10,772 nucleotides of DNA from Deltaproteobacteria bacterium (lineage in GTDB: Bacteria; Myxococcota_A; Polyangia; Polyangiales; Houyiibacteriaceae). Position 1 is the first letter of the stretch. Each line of letters begins with the position of its first letter. This document shows, piece after piece, positions 1 through 6,194 of the stretch. The notes beneath the pieces were generated by a model. It searched no databases. It was not told where the DNA came from and saw only the letters and a program-made list of their open reading frames with translations. Both the position numbers and the translations under genes were made by a program. Location of the stretch: the NCBI GenBank assembly GCA_027295555.1, contig JAPUKT010000315.1, positions 1-10,772 of the forward strand, given 5' to 3'.

Positions 1-1
1 T

Positions 2-205
2 TAACCCAAACCCCAGCCCAAGCCCGGCGGTACCGACGAACGCTCGAATCGAAAGATCATCACCGGTGAGCGCGATGTCGGAGACCGCCGCAACCGTTGC
101 AGTTAGGCCAGCCGCAGTCAGTCCACGACCCAACTTGCTAGCGAAGGTGGTCCATTCATCGGGGCGCAAGAAAAGGGAAGACAAGAGGTGTTGGGGGCCG
201 AACAT
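2..205 (-). CDS. Possible partial ORF, unknown product, runs off the left edge
   Basis: An open frame starts at an ATG at 205 and stays open for 68 codons to the window edge without a stop. I do not recognise the product. The visible protein starts MFGPQHLLSSLFLRPDEW and becomes rich in Ala, Gly, Leu and Thr from about residue 26, ending in a glycine-leucine stretch (AGLGLGFGL). This suggests a membrane-associated or low-complexity protein, but no clear transmembrane segment can be claimed. The ATG overlaps the TGA that ends the upstream GT2 remnant (TGATG), and no Shine-Dalgarno sequence is visible. Third-position G/C preference is moderate, weaker than in the neighbouring genes. It could be a real gene downstream of the methyltransferase, or a continuation of decayed sequence. 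Confidence 0.3.
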   Translation of the reverse strand, partial: MFGPQHLLSSLFLRPDEWTTFASKLGRGLTAAGLTATVAAVSDIALTGDDLSIRAFVGTAGLGLGFGL

Positions 206-309
206 CAGATTAACCAGCTAAGCCAATCTTTTGGATAGCCGTAGCCCTTCCACAGCCGATCCAAGAGGGTGTTTGAGTCTACTATGCTCTCGGCTGTGCC
301 GCCGGAATG
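205..309 (-). pseudogene. Remnant of a GT2 glycosyltransferase (C-terminal part)
   Basis: About 34 residues in this frame, ending at a TGA at 207-205, resemble residues 155-190 of the intact GT2 encoded at 2283-3026. The scrap reads RLWKGYGYPKDWLSWL where the intact protein has RLWKGYGYPNDLLSWL, and SGGTA lies where it has SQCGYA. At DNA level 19 consecutive bases are identical (236-254 here, 2806-2824 in the intact gene, opposite orientation). Everything N-terminal to this is missing, including the MPAYNE, DD and ADGQ motifs. The reading stops just after SWLI. A shift of two bases would give MFG where the intact protein has MCG, so a frameshift may have broken the copy. It lies directly downstream of the methyltransferase. 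I infer a decayed paralogue or the residue of a recombination event. The family match is seen in the sequence; the history is inferred. Confidence 0.6.
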
Positions 310-344
310 CAAGCCTCGGTACATGGTGGGCCCTGGCATGGGCG

Positions 345-1067
345 TCAGGCCTTTCGCAACACGGCGATCAGGAAGCCGCCGAGGTATCGAAGCGGGGAGT
401 GGCTTGCCAGGAGCTCGGCCCGGCCCAAGCCGCGCCCGACCCACGGGATGCGGTGGACGGCTGCGAAGGGCGTGAGCACGCGAACGCCACGATAGTCGAC
501 GAGCGCGACGTTTGGCGGCAACAGCTTGGGAATTGCACGAGGTGAGTCCCACCGCGTGAAGATATCGGCCTCGGTTCGGTCGTCGCTGATCGGCTGAGGG
601 CCGGCGAGCTTCTTCGCAAGATAGCGAAGACTCCACGGATTGTAGAACTCCAGCAGGAGGTGACCGCCCGGCCGCGTGACGCGCGCGGCCTCCCGAACCG
701 CCGCTTCGATGTCCGGGATGTGCGCGAGCACTTTGAAGCTGTAGGTGAGGTCGAATTGGTCATCCTCGAAGGGTAGGTTGCAGACGCTTCCAATGCGCAC
801 ATCGAGACCGCGGTCCCTCGCTCGTTGCGCCATTCCTTCCGACAGGTCGATCCCGACGGCCTCCTCCGCGATTTTCGCGATTCGGGCTAGGATCAAACCC
901 GTGCCGCACCCGAGCTCGAGCACACGTGCGCCTCTGGCGTAGGGCGCCGTGACCTGAACCTCGAGATCGTCGATCATTTGGTGATAGCCATAGCCCCGCC
1001 CTCGCTCATACGAGTTACTGAAGTCGTCGTAGTATCGCCGCGCCTTTTGCTCGGACCCTTCACCCAT
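345..1067 (-). CDS. Class I SAM-dependent methyltransferase
   Basis: This 240-residue protein has the class I (Methyltransf_11/25 type) fold signature. Motif I is VLELGCGTG at residues 49-57, followed by GIDLS at 72-76, whose Asp74 would bind the ribose of S-adenosylmethionine. Further on are LPFEDDQFDLTYSFKVLAHI and VTRPGGHLLLEFYNP, the usual strand 4 and strand 5 segments. It is expected to be a soluble cytoplasmic enzyme; the acceptor is unknown. I chose the ATG at 1067 because GAGGA lies about five bases upstream; frames extending to 1079 or 1139 add an unlikely N-terminus. The start overlaps the end of the upstream glycosyltransferase gene by 8 nt, so the two are probably translated from one mRNA. 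With glycosyltransferases next door, methylation of a sugar or glycolipid is a reasonable guess, but quinone or small-molecule methylation cannot be excluded. Confidence 0.88.
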   Translation of the reverse strand: MGEGSEQKARRYYDDFSNSYERGRGYGYHQMIDDLEVQVTAPYARGARVLELGCGTGLILARIAKIAEEAVGIDLSEGMAQRARDRGLDVRIGSVCNLPFEDDQFDLTYSFKVLAHIPDIEAAVREAARVTRPGGHLLLEFYNPWSLRYLAKKLAGPQPISDDRTEADIFTRWDSPRAIPKLLPPNVALVDYRGVRVLTPFAAVHRIPWVGRGLGRAELLASHSPLRYLGGFLIAVLRKA

Positions 1068-2172
1068 GGATTTCCTCATAGAGCAGCTCGTACGCTGCCG
1101 CGACTTCTTGCGGTGAGAACTTCGAGGTCGCCAGTGCACGCGCCTTCTGTCCGACGTCCGCGTACCACGCCTCGTCGGTGCTCAGACTCTCGATCGCCTC
1201 GGCCAAGGCTTCGCCATTCGTCTCCACGGCGACCGCCCCGCCACCCTCGGCGAGCTCTCCCGACGGGGTTCCCTTTCCGACGAGCACCGGGCGCGCGAGG
1301 CACATCGATTCGAGCGCCACGAGCGGGTAGTCCATCTTCGCGTAGGCCGTCCGGTTGACCATGACGACGAAGTCGCTGAGGCCGAGGAACTCGTGGATGT
1401 GTCGGGTTTCCCCAAGCCAGCGTACCCTAGACTCGATGCCCCATTGCTCGGCTTGTCCACGAAGCCGGGAGAGCGCTTCGTCTGCCTGCGGTGTCTTCCG
1501 GCGGCAGGCCATCAAGAGCACTGCATCCGAGCGGTTCCATGCTGCGAACCCTTGCAATGCGGTTTCAGCGCCACCGCCGAACTCGAGGTCACCCGGGTAG
1601 ATCCAAATGGGGGTCGCGTCCGGAAGCTGGTGCTTCTTGCGCAGCTTCGCTCGCTCGAGTGCGGTCGGCAGCGTGAGAGGCGGCACCGACGGCGGAATGA
1701 GTCGGAGCGCGCTCTCGCTGACGCCCTCTTGGCGAAAGCGCTCGTACGCGGACCGGGAGAGGGCGACGGTCACATCTGCGAAGAGAAGCTTCTTAACGGC
1801 CAGACCCTCCGCCGGCATGCTGCACACGGTTTGGACACTTGGCACTCGTCGAATCGCACTCGCGAGGCGGCCGGCGGCCGAGCTCTTCGGGTTGGGGGCG
1901 AAGAAAAAGTGCCAAAGATCTGGAGAACCCCCCAACAGCAGATAGCGCAAGACGCCTAGATTCTCTCTCACGCTAGGCGCAAAGCCTCCCGCGGACGCCA
2001 GGCCGTACACCGCCTCGACGCGTCCCCGGTCGATTGGGCTCGCTTGGCCGGGGTGCCCCATCAAGACCGGAGAGTGGCGCTGCAGATGTCCTGCGATGTC
2101 ACGCACAAGGTTCTTGCTGCTGTCGTTCCAAGGGGGGGCGACTGGCTTAGACACGAAGAGGACTTCCGTCAT
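1060..2172 (-). CDS. Glycosyltransferase, GT4-like (GT-B fold)
   Basis: This 370-residue protein has the two-lobed layout of GT4 enzymes, which move a sugar from a nucleotide-sugar donor to a lipid-linked or polysaccharide acceptor. The C-terminal donor-binding lobe starts near IYPGDLEFGGG (residues 191-201). It continues through RVRWLGE and the region DYPLVALESMCLARPVLVG (281-299). In classical GT4 proteins that segment carries the E-x7-E pair; here the first position is Asp281 and the second Glu288. The N-terminal lobe opens MTEVLFVSKPVAPPW. No signal peptide or membrane segment is seen, so it is likely cytoplasmic or peripheral to the inner membrane. The ATG at 2172 has no clear Shine-Dalgarno sequence. 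It is the first gene of a minus-strand pair with the methyltransferase (8 nt overlap), and is divergent from the GT2 gene. Acceptor and sugar cannot be told from the sequence. Confidence 0.85.
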   Translation of the reverse strand: MTEVLFVSKPVAPPWNDSSKNLVRDIAGHLQRHSPVLMGHPGQASPIDRGRVEAVYGLASAGGFAPSVRENLGVLRYLLLGGSPDLWHFFFAPNPKSSAAGRLASAIRRVPSVQTVCSMPAEGLAVKKLLFADVTVALSRSAYERFRQEGVSESALRLIPPSVPPLTLPTALERAKLRKKHQLPDATPIWIYPGDLEFGGGAETALQGFAAWNRSDAVLLMACRRKTPQADEALSRLRGQAEQWGIESRVRWLGETRHIHEFLGLSDFVVMVNRTAYAKMDYPLVALESMCLARPVLVGKGTPSGELAEGGGAVAVETNGEALAEAIESLSTDEAWYADVGQKARALATSKFSPQEVAAAYELLYEEIHG

Positions 2173-2282
2173 GGACCGAGGGGTTACGCTGCGCCCGGTT
2201 GCGCCGCAAGTGCTTGACCTGCGAATCGCGAGGCGATAGCCGGTAGTTATGTCGGACGCCCATCGCCCTCGAGTGAGCTACG
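2173..2282. promoter_or_regulatory. Divergent intergenic region between two glycosyltransferase genes
   Basis: This 110 bp must hold the promoters of both the leftward GT4 gene and the rightward GT2 gene. Two short perfect inverted repeats are present: TTGCG-C-CGCAA at 2199-2209 and ATCGC-GAG-GCGAT at 2225-2237. Between them lies TTGACC at 2214-2219, a good match to a sigma-70 -35 box on the plus strand. No convincing -10 box follows at the usual distance; GATAGC at 2235-2240 is only a partial match with a 15-base spacer. The repeats could be operators acting on both genes. This is layout plus pattern, not proof. Confidence 0.3.
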
Positions 2283-3026
2283 ATGCTCGCAGGTAGACGA
2301 ATCGCCGTCGTCATGCCGGCGTACAACGAGGCGAAGCTGATTCGGGGGGCCCTCGAAGGCATTCCGAGCTTCGTGGACCACATCATCGTGGTCGATGACG
2401 CAAGCATTGACACCACGAATGAGACGGCGCGCGCCTTTGGTGGGCGCGTCGAGCTCATCGAGCACGAAACCAACCAAGGCGTCGGCGCCGCGATTGGGAC
2501 CGGGTGTAGGCACGCGTCCTTGCTCGACGCGGACTTCACAGCGGTGATGGCGGCGGATGGACAAATGGACCCGGCGGATCTACCGGCCTTGCTTGCGCCT
2601 CTGATCGCTGGGGAGGCCGATTACGTAAAGGGCAATCGCCTCGGCTGGCCGGCGGCACGCGAGGTGATGCCATGGCACCGATGGCTGGGGAACCACGTGT
2701 TCTCCTTGCTGACGAGGCAAGCCATTGGCGTAGATGTGCAGGATTCGCAGTGCGGTTATGCCGCGATGAATCGTCGCACCCAAAAGGCGCTCGATTGGGA
2801 GCGCTTGTGGAAGGGCTACGGCTACCCGAACGATCTCCTGAGCTGGCTCACGATGTGTGGTTTGCGCGTGCGAGATGTTCCGGTGCGACCGGTTTATGGA
2901 TCGGAGCAGAGTGGCATCCGACTTCGTCACGTCATGTTGATCATTCCTTTCGTGATCGCGCGTGCGTGGCTTCGAAGATATGCGCGGCGAAGAGCGCTCA
3001 CGCCGCAGCAGCCACGGCAGACATGA
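2283..3026 (+). CDS. Glycosyltransferase family 2 (polyprenyl-phosphate sugar transferase type)
   Basis: This 247-residue GT-A protein resembles dolichyl/polyprenyl-phosphate mannose or glucose synthases. Motifs in order are MPAYNE (11-16), VVDDAS (36-41), NQGVGAAI (64-71), ADGQMDP (91-97, the metal and donor-binding region), QCGY (156-159) and RLWKGYGYPNDLL (174-186). It probably transfers a sugar from a nucleotide donor to a lipid phosphate at the cytoplasmic face of the inner membrane. The C-terminus has a short hydrophobic stretch (VMLIIPFVIARAW, 217-229) that could be a peripheral anchor, followed by an Arg-rich tail. The ATG follows a weak GAGTGAG. The gene is divergent from the GT4 gene, and a likely terminator lies about 95 bases after its stop. 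A scrap of a closely related GT2 gene lies at 205-309, so a paralogue once existed nearby. The exact sugar is unknown. Confidence 0.9.
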   Translation: MLAGRRIAVVMPAYNEAKLIRGALEGIPSFVDHIIVVDDASIDTTNETARAFGGRVELIEHETNQGVGAAIGTGCRHASLLDADFTAVMAADGQMDPADLPALLAPLIAGEADYVKGNRLGWPAAREVMPWHRWLGNHVFSLLTRQAIGVDVQDSQCGYAAMNRRTQKALDWERLWKGYGYPNDLLSWLTMCGLRVRDVPVRPVYGSEQSGIRLRHVMLIIPFVIARAWLRRYARRRALTPQQPRQT

Positions 3027-3121
3027 TGGGTGCGGCCGCAGCAGTCGCTGTGGACAGCCAGGTGTCCGTTCGCCCGGCGTGTCGGGGTTCGCTGAAAGCA
3101 CGTGGGGCGAAGCCTCGTGGG

Positions 3122-3141
3122 CGACGCGAAGCGTCGGTTTT
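3122..3141 (+). terminator. Probable rho-independent terminator after the GT2 gene
   Basis: A perfect six-base stem CGACGC / GCGTCG with a GAA loop (3122-3136) is followed by GTTTT. The T-run is on the plus strand, so it would end transcripts from the GT2 gene. On the minus strand the same hairpin is not followed by T, so it should not terminate dam. It lies between two convergent genes, where a terminator is expected. The T-run is short (four), so strength may be modest. Confidence 0.5.
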
Positions 3142-3150
3142 ACGGCGCGA

Positions 3151-4014
3151 TCAGTAGTTGCGGACGACGACTTCGCTGACCTTGCCGCGCTTCTTTGCGT
3201 TGCAGTTGATCGCTCGTGGGGCTGCCACGGTGTCGGTGCGGAAGTCTTGGTACAGCTCTCGGATGAAAGGGACGTCGCTGTTGGAGAGCATTAGCTTGCA
3301 GCCGCGTCGGTCTAGGGCGTGGTAGACGTCTCGGAGGCGGGTCTGGTCCTCCCGCGTGAAGCCGTTGCGTGCGTAGGATGTAAAGCGCGCCGTTTCCGAG
3401 ACGGGCTCGTAAGGCGGGTCGAAGTAGACGAAGTCACCGGGCTTGGCGCTTTCGAGCAGGCTTTCGAAACCAACGCACGCGAGGTGAACGGCCTGCAGTG
3501 CGTAGCTTGCGGCGTAGAGACCGTTCTCGTTGAGGATGCGCGGGTTCTTGTACGAGCCGACCGGCACATTGAACTCGCCTTTGCGATTGACGCGGTGAAG
3601 GCCGTTGAAGCAGGTCTTGTTCAGGTAGATGAACATCGCTGCGCGCGTCGATGCGGAGAGTCGGTGGCCTTCGTTGTAGCGCTCGCGAACCTGGTAGTAG
3701 CTCTCCTTCGAGTGGTGGCCGGCGAGCCCGCGCAAGCCCTGGATCACGTTCTGCACGTCGTTGCGAATCGCTGCGTAGGTCGCCACCAAGGCGGGGTTGA
3801 TGTCGGTCAGAAGCGCACGCTCGGGCGCGCGTGCGAAAAAAAGAGCGCCACCGCCGACGAAGGGCTCGACGTGGCGCATGCAGGCGACTCCCGGGGGAAG
3901 CAGCGGTCGCAGCTGGCTCAGCAGTCGGCCCTTGCCCCCCGCCCACTTCACGAAGGGGGCTGCCTCCCTCGGCTGTTGCTGAATCCTTGCCGCGACCGCT
4001 GTAGATGTCGTCAT
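3151..4014 (-). CDS. dam: DNA adenine N6-methyltransferase (Dam family, D12 class)
   Basis: This 287-residue enzyme has the full alpha-class layout of Dam/DpnII-type methylases, which methylate adenine, usually in GATC. Motif X is FVKWAGGK (residues 21-28), motif I EPFVGGGALFF (50-60), then TDIN (70-73), and a target-recognition segment around YLNKTCFNGLHRVNRKGEFN (130-149). The catalytic motif IV is DPPY (199-202). Length matches E. coli Dam closely. No endonuclease gene is next to it, so it looks like a solitary methylase, with roles in replication timing, mismatch repair or gene control. That role, and the exact target site, is inferred from the family. I chose ATG at 4014; an in-frame GTG at 4029 would add five residues (VIILH). 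A GATC site (4024-4027) sits a few bases upstream of the ATG. The upstream gene ends in a terminator, so dam probably has its own promoter. Confidence 0.9.
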   Translation of the reverse strand: MTTSTAVAARIQQQPREAAPFVKWAGGKGRLLSQLRPLLPPGVACMRHVEPFVGGGALFFARAPERALLTDINPALVATYAAIRNDVQNVIQGLRGLAGHHSKESYYQVRERYNEGHRLSASTRAAMFIYLNKTCFNGLHRVNRKGEFNVPVGSYKNPRILNENGLYAASYALQAVHLACVGFESLLESAKPGDFVYFDPPYEPVSETARFTSYARNGFTREDQTRLRDVYHALDRRGCKLMLSNSDVPFIRELYQDFRTDTVAAPRAINCNAKKRGKVSEVVVRNY

Positions 4015-4015
4015 A

Positions 4016-4034
4016 TGTAGTATGATCACCTACA
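4016..4034. promoter_or_regulatory. Inverted repeat with a central GATC just upstream of the dam start
   Basis: TGTAG (4016-4020) and CTACA (4030-4034) are perfect inverted arms around nine bases that contain the palindrome TGATCA (4023-4028). It lies immediately before the dam ATG at 4014, where a -10 box or operator would be expected. CATACT on the minus strand overlaps it and is a partial -10 match. A protein binding here could be affected by methylation of the GATC. That autoregulation is an inference; only the symmetry and the position are seen. Confidence 0.35.
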
Positions 4035-4049
4035 CACGCGACAAACCGG

Positions 4050-4072
4050 AAAAAACCGGCGCCAACGGCGCC
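4050..4072 (-). terminator. Rho-independent terminator of the aminotransferase gene
   Basis: On the minus strand GGCGCC-GTT-GGCGCC (4072-4058) is followed by GG and then six T (4055-4050). In RNA the stem can be lengthened by two G-U and two A-U pairs (AAUU against GGUU), giving about ten pairs and leaving a U-rich tail. It lies about 50 bases after the aminotransferase stop and upstream of dam, so it should separate the two transcripts. This is the best terminator in the window. Confidence 0.7.
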
Positions 4073-4119
4073 AATTCCGTTCGAATTTCAGGGGCTTGCC
4101 CCGTGGCGACGAAGTCGCT

Positions 4120-5397
4120 TTACGGGGCCTTGGAGACCATGTCGCGGAGGCGCCCGAGGGCGTCTTCGAGCACCGGCATGGGGGGGCCGAACGAGAACCG
4201 CATGTGGTTCAGGAATCGGGAGGGGCGGCCCGTCCGGCGCTTTCCTGGGTTTACGTCGAAGAAGTGACCCGGCACGCAGATCACCTGGTGGTCGAGCGCC
4301 ACCTTGAAAAAGTCGTCGCTGTTCCGGATCGAAAGCGGGAGCTCGCTCAGATCACCCCACGCGTAAAACGTGGCCTGAGGCTCGAGGTCGAACCGCACCC
4401 CGATGGCCTTCAGGCCCTCCACCAGGAAGTCGCGCTTCTTACGAAACTCTGTCCGAACCGCTTTGGTCTCCGCCAGGGTGGGCTCCTCCTGGACCAGCTC
4501 GATCGCGGCGCGCTGCATCGGCGCTACGCCGCCACCGTCCAAACACGACCCGGCGCTCGCCGCCGACTCGATCACGCGCTTCGGCCCGAGGATCCAGCTC
4601 ACCCGGAAGCCTGGGTACCGCCAGTTCTTGGTAAGCCCGTCGAAGACCACGATCGGATCCTCGTCGACGTCCTCGACGTACTGCGCTGCGCTCACGATCG
4701 ACTGATCGCCGGTCCAAACGTAGTGCGAGTAGAACTCGTCGAGCAAGAGAGCGCAGCCCAAGCTTCGCGACTTTTCGACCCAGTCCGCGAGGACGTCTCC
4801 TTCGACGATTTTGCCCGTTGGGTTGCACGGGTTGCTCAGCAAGATCGCGCTCAGACCGAGACCGAGGATCTCCTCCTCGAGCTGTGCCGCGCTGAACTCG
4901 TACCCCGACTTGGGGTCGAGAAGAATCGGGATCGGCAGGAAACGCCGGAACACGTCGAGGAGCTCTTCGTACGCCGTGTAGTCCGGTAAGAAGTGGCCGA
5001 GATGAATCGGCGCAATCGCCGCGCATGCCCGCATGACCGCGACACGTCCGCCGCCCGCGATCGCGACATTCTCCGCGGAGTACTGCGATTTCATCCCGCG
5101 GCGAAAGAGCTTGTTGTAGAGCCACGCGACGGCCTCTCGGAGCTCCCACACCCCGGCCACGGGTGCGTAGTCGAGATCATAGCTGTGCACGTCGATCTGC
5201 GTGACTCGCTCGGGGGCGCCGGGAAGCGCTCCGGTGTCGGGCTGACCTTGGCCGAGATTGCACCACTCCGGCGCGTCCATCTTGAACCCGCGCTTTTGCG
5301 CCTCGACCGTCACGTAGATCACACCGGTGCGCGGGACGGGGCGAAACGCGGCAAGCTCAACCACGTCGTTCATGGGCTTGGACCTGTGCTGGTTCAT
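4120..5397 (-). CDS. PLP-dependent aminotransferase, class I/II fold
   Basis: This 425-residue fold-type I enzyme transfers an amino group between an amino acid and a 2-oxo acid using pyridoxal phosphate. Seen are NLGQGQPD (47-54), SYDLDYAPVAGVWELREAVA (72-91) and NPCNPTG (189-195). DEFY follows (220-223), with the Asp and Tyr that contact the cofactor. LTKNWRYPGFRVSW (255-268) contains the likely Schiff-base lysine Lys257, with Arg265 as phosphate contact. The family includes aspartate, aromatic and other aminotransferases, and the substrate cannot be assigned. Two ATGs are possible, at 5397 and 5373, and neither has a strong Shine-Dalgarno sequence; the later one removes MNQHRSKP and is equally plausible. 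It is divergent from the folB fusion gene with only 49 bp between, and ends before a clear terminator, so it is probably monocistronic. Confidence 0.88.
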   Translation of the reverse strand: MNQHRSKPMNDVVELAAFRPVPRTGVIYVTVEAQKRGFKMDAPEWCNLGQGQPDTGALPGAPERVTQIDVHSYDLDYAPVAGVWELREAVAWLYNKLFRRGMKSQYSAENVAIAGGGRVAVMRACAAIAPIHLGHFLPDYTAYEELLDVFRRFLPIPILLDPKSGYEFSAAQLEEEILGLGLSAILLSNPCNPTGKIVEGDVLADWVEKSRSLGCALLLDEFYSHYVWTGDQSIVSAAQYVEDVDEDPIVVFDGLTKNWRYPGFRVSWILGPKRVIESAASAGSCLDGGGVAPMQRAAIELVQEEPTLAETKAVRTEFRKKRDFLVEGLKAIGVRFDLEPQATFYAWGDLSELPLSIRNSDDFFKVALDHQVICVPGHFFDVNPGKRRTGRPSRFLNHMRFSFGPPMPVLEDALGRLRDMVSKAP

Positions 5398-5446
5398 GGG
5401 CTGGCGAACTCTAGCAGAAGTCCGGAAATGCGATAGCCTTCCCCGG
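5398..5446. promoter_or_regulatory. Short divergent spacer between aminotransferase and folB genes
   Basis: Only 49 bp separate two divergent starts, so the promoters must overlap each other or reach into the coding ends. I see no convincing -35/-10 pair and no clear ribosome binding site on either strand. If the aminotransferase starts at 5373 the spacer grows to 73 bp, which would be more comfortable. The call rests on layout alone. Confidence 0.22.
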
Positions 5447-6193
5447 ATGGATGTGCTGCGGATCGAGGAGCTGATGGTCGACTGCGTGGTCGGCGTCTAC
5501 CCGCACGAGCGCAACGCATCTCAACCGCTCCGTGTCGATGTCGAGATGCGGCTCGATACCGAGGCCTCCGCCGTGAAGGAGAGCTTCTCGTCGACCGTCG
5601 ACTACGCCGCCACCGCGTCTCAGCTCGTCTTCTTGCTCCGAAGCTGTCGCTTTCGGCTTCTCGAGACCGCCGCCCACGTTCTCGCCCGGTACCTCTTGGC
5701 GCCCCCCGCACCCGACGAGCGCCGGGCCCAAATCGACTCGGTGCTCGTCAGGCTGACGAAGCCACGTGCGCTAGGTGGGTTCGCCGTGCCGTCACTCGAG
5801 ATCGAGCGCGTGGCTTCATGGTGCGCCATCGACGTCGAGACCAAGCCGTTTGGTACCGTCGACGTCATCCACGAGACCAAAGGCGCGGGCATCTACCGGC
5901 TCAACGTCGCTCCAGGCAGGGAAATCCCGCTTCACCTGCATCGCCAAATGCGTGAATCGGAGATGGTCCTCGGCGATGGGTTACTCTGCCAAGGCCAGCC
6001 GTGCCCCCCAGGCACCGTGCATCGTTGGCCGTTGGGCGCCGCACACACCTATTCCAACCCCACCGACCGACATCAGACGATCCTCTGCGTCGATTCGCCG
6101 CGCTTCATCGAAGAAGACGAAATCGAAGTGGATGGCGAGCCGGCCGATGTGCCAGCCGAAGCACCGTGGGGTCAAATCGCGGGGCTCGGGTGA
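5447..6193 (+). CDS. folB: Dihydroneopterin aldolase (FolB) fused to a C-terminal cupin-like domain
   Basis: Residues 1-125 are a FolB domain, which converts 7,8-dihydroneopterin to 6-hydroxymethyl-dihydropterin plus glycolaldehyde in folate synthesis. The active-site set known from S. aureus FolB is present: Glu21 in VGVYPHERN, Tyr53 in VDYAA, Glu73 in LLETAA and Lys105 in TKPRA. The domain is followed without a long linker by about 120 residues with cupin motifs. Motif 1 is PGREIPLHLHRQMRE (156-170, His163, His165, Glu170), and motif 2 is PPGTVHRW (187-194, His192). A normal FolB is about 120 residues and this protein has 248, so it is a fusion. The cupin could bind a metal and act on a pterin or other small molecule; its role is unknown. 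I chose ATG 5447 because the FolB domain begins there; the frame open upstream to 5327 reads through the divergent gene. The stop is one base before the SDR start. Confidence 0.87.
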   Translation: MDVLRIEELMVDCVVGVYPHERNASQPLRVDVEMRLDTEASAVKESFSSTVDYAATASQLVFLLRSCRFRLLETAAHVLARYLLAPPAPDERRAQIDSVLVRLTKPRALGGFAVPSLEIERVASWCAIDVETKPFGTVDVIHETKGAGIYRLNVAPGREIPLHLHRQMRESEMVLGDGLLCQGQPCPPGTVHRWPLGAAHTYSNPTDRHQTILCVDSPRFIEEDEIEVDGEPADVPAEAPWGQIAGLG

Positions 6194-6194
6194 C

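Noticed and set aside
310..636. Upstream part of the 143-codon minus-strand frame that ends at 205
   Set aside because: Above position 309 it overlaps the methyltransferase in another frame and reads as Arg/Pro/Ser-rich shadow; only its last 34 codons resemble GT2.
3031..3111. Palindrome TGCGGCCGCA and longer inverted arms TTCGCCC/GGGCGAA between the GT2 gene and dam
   Set aside because: Short GC-rich symmetries are common at this composition, and the second pair has a 29-base loop; no function can be supported.
3151..4014. Dam as part of a restriction-modification system
   Set aside because: No endonuclease-like frame lies beside it; the neighbours are a glycosyltransferase and an aminotransferase.
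3319..4020. A 233-codon plus-strand frame opposite dam
   Set aside because: It is antisense to a full Dam methylase and shows only Val/Ala/Arg-rich sequence with no recognisable domain.
4096..4989. A 297-codon plus-strand frame opposite the aminotransferase
   Set aside because: It lies wholly antisense to a gene with clear PLP-enzyme motifs; its protein is Arg, Val and Glu rich with no family motif, as expected of a shadow in GC-rich DNA.
5327..5446. Forty extra N-terminal residues for the folB fusion
   Set aside because: They would run through the divergent aminotransferase start, and the FolB domain begins exactly at the ATG at 5447.
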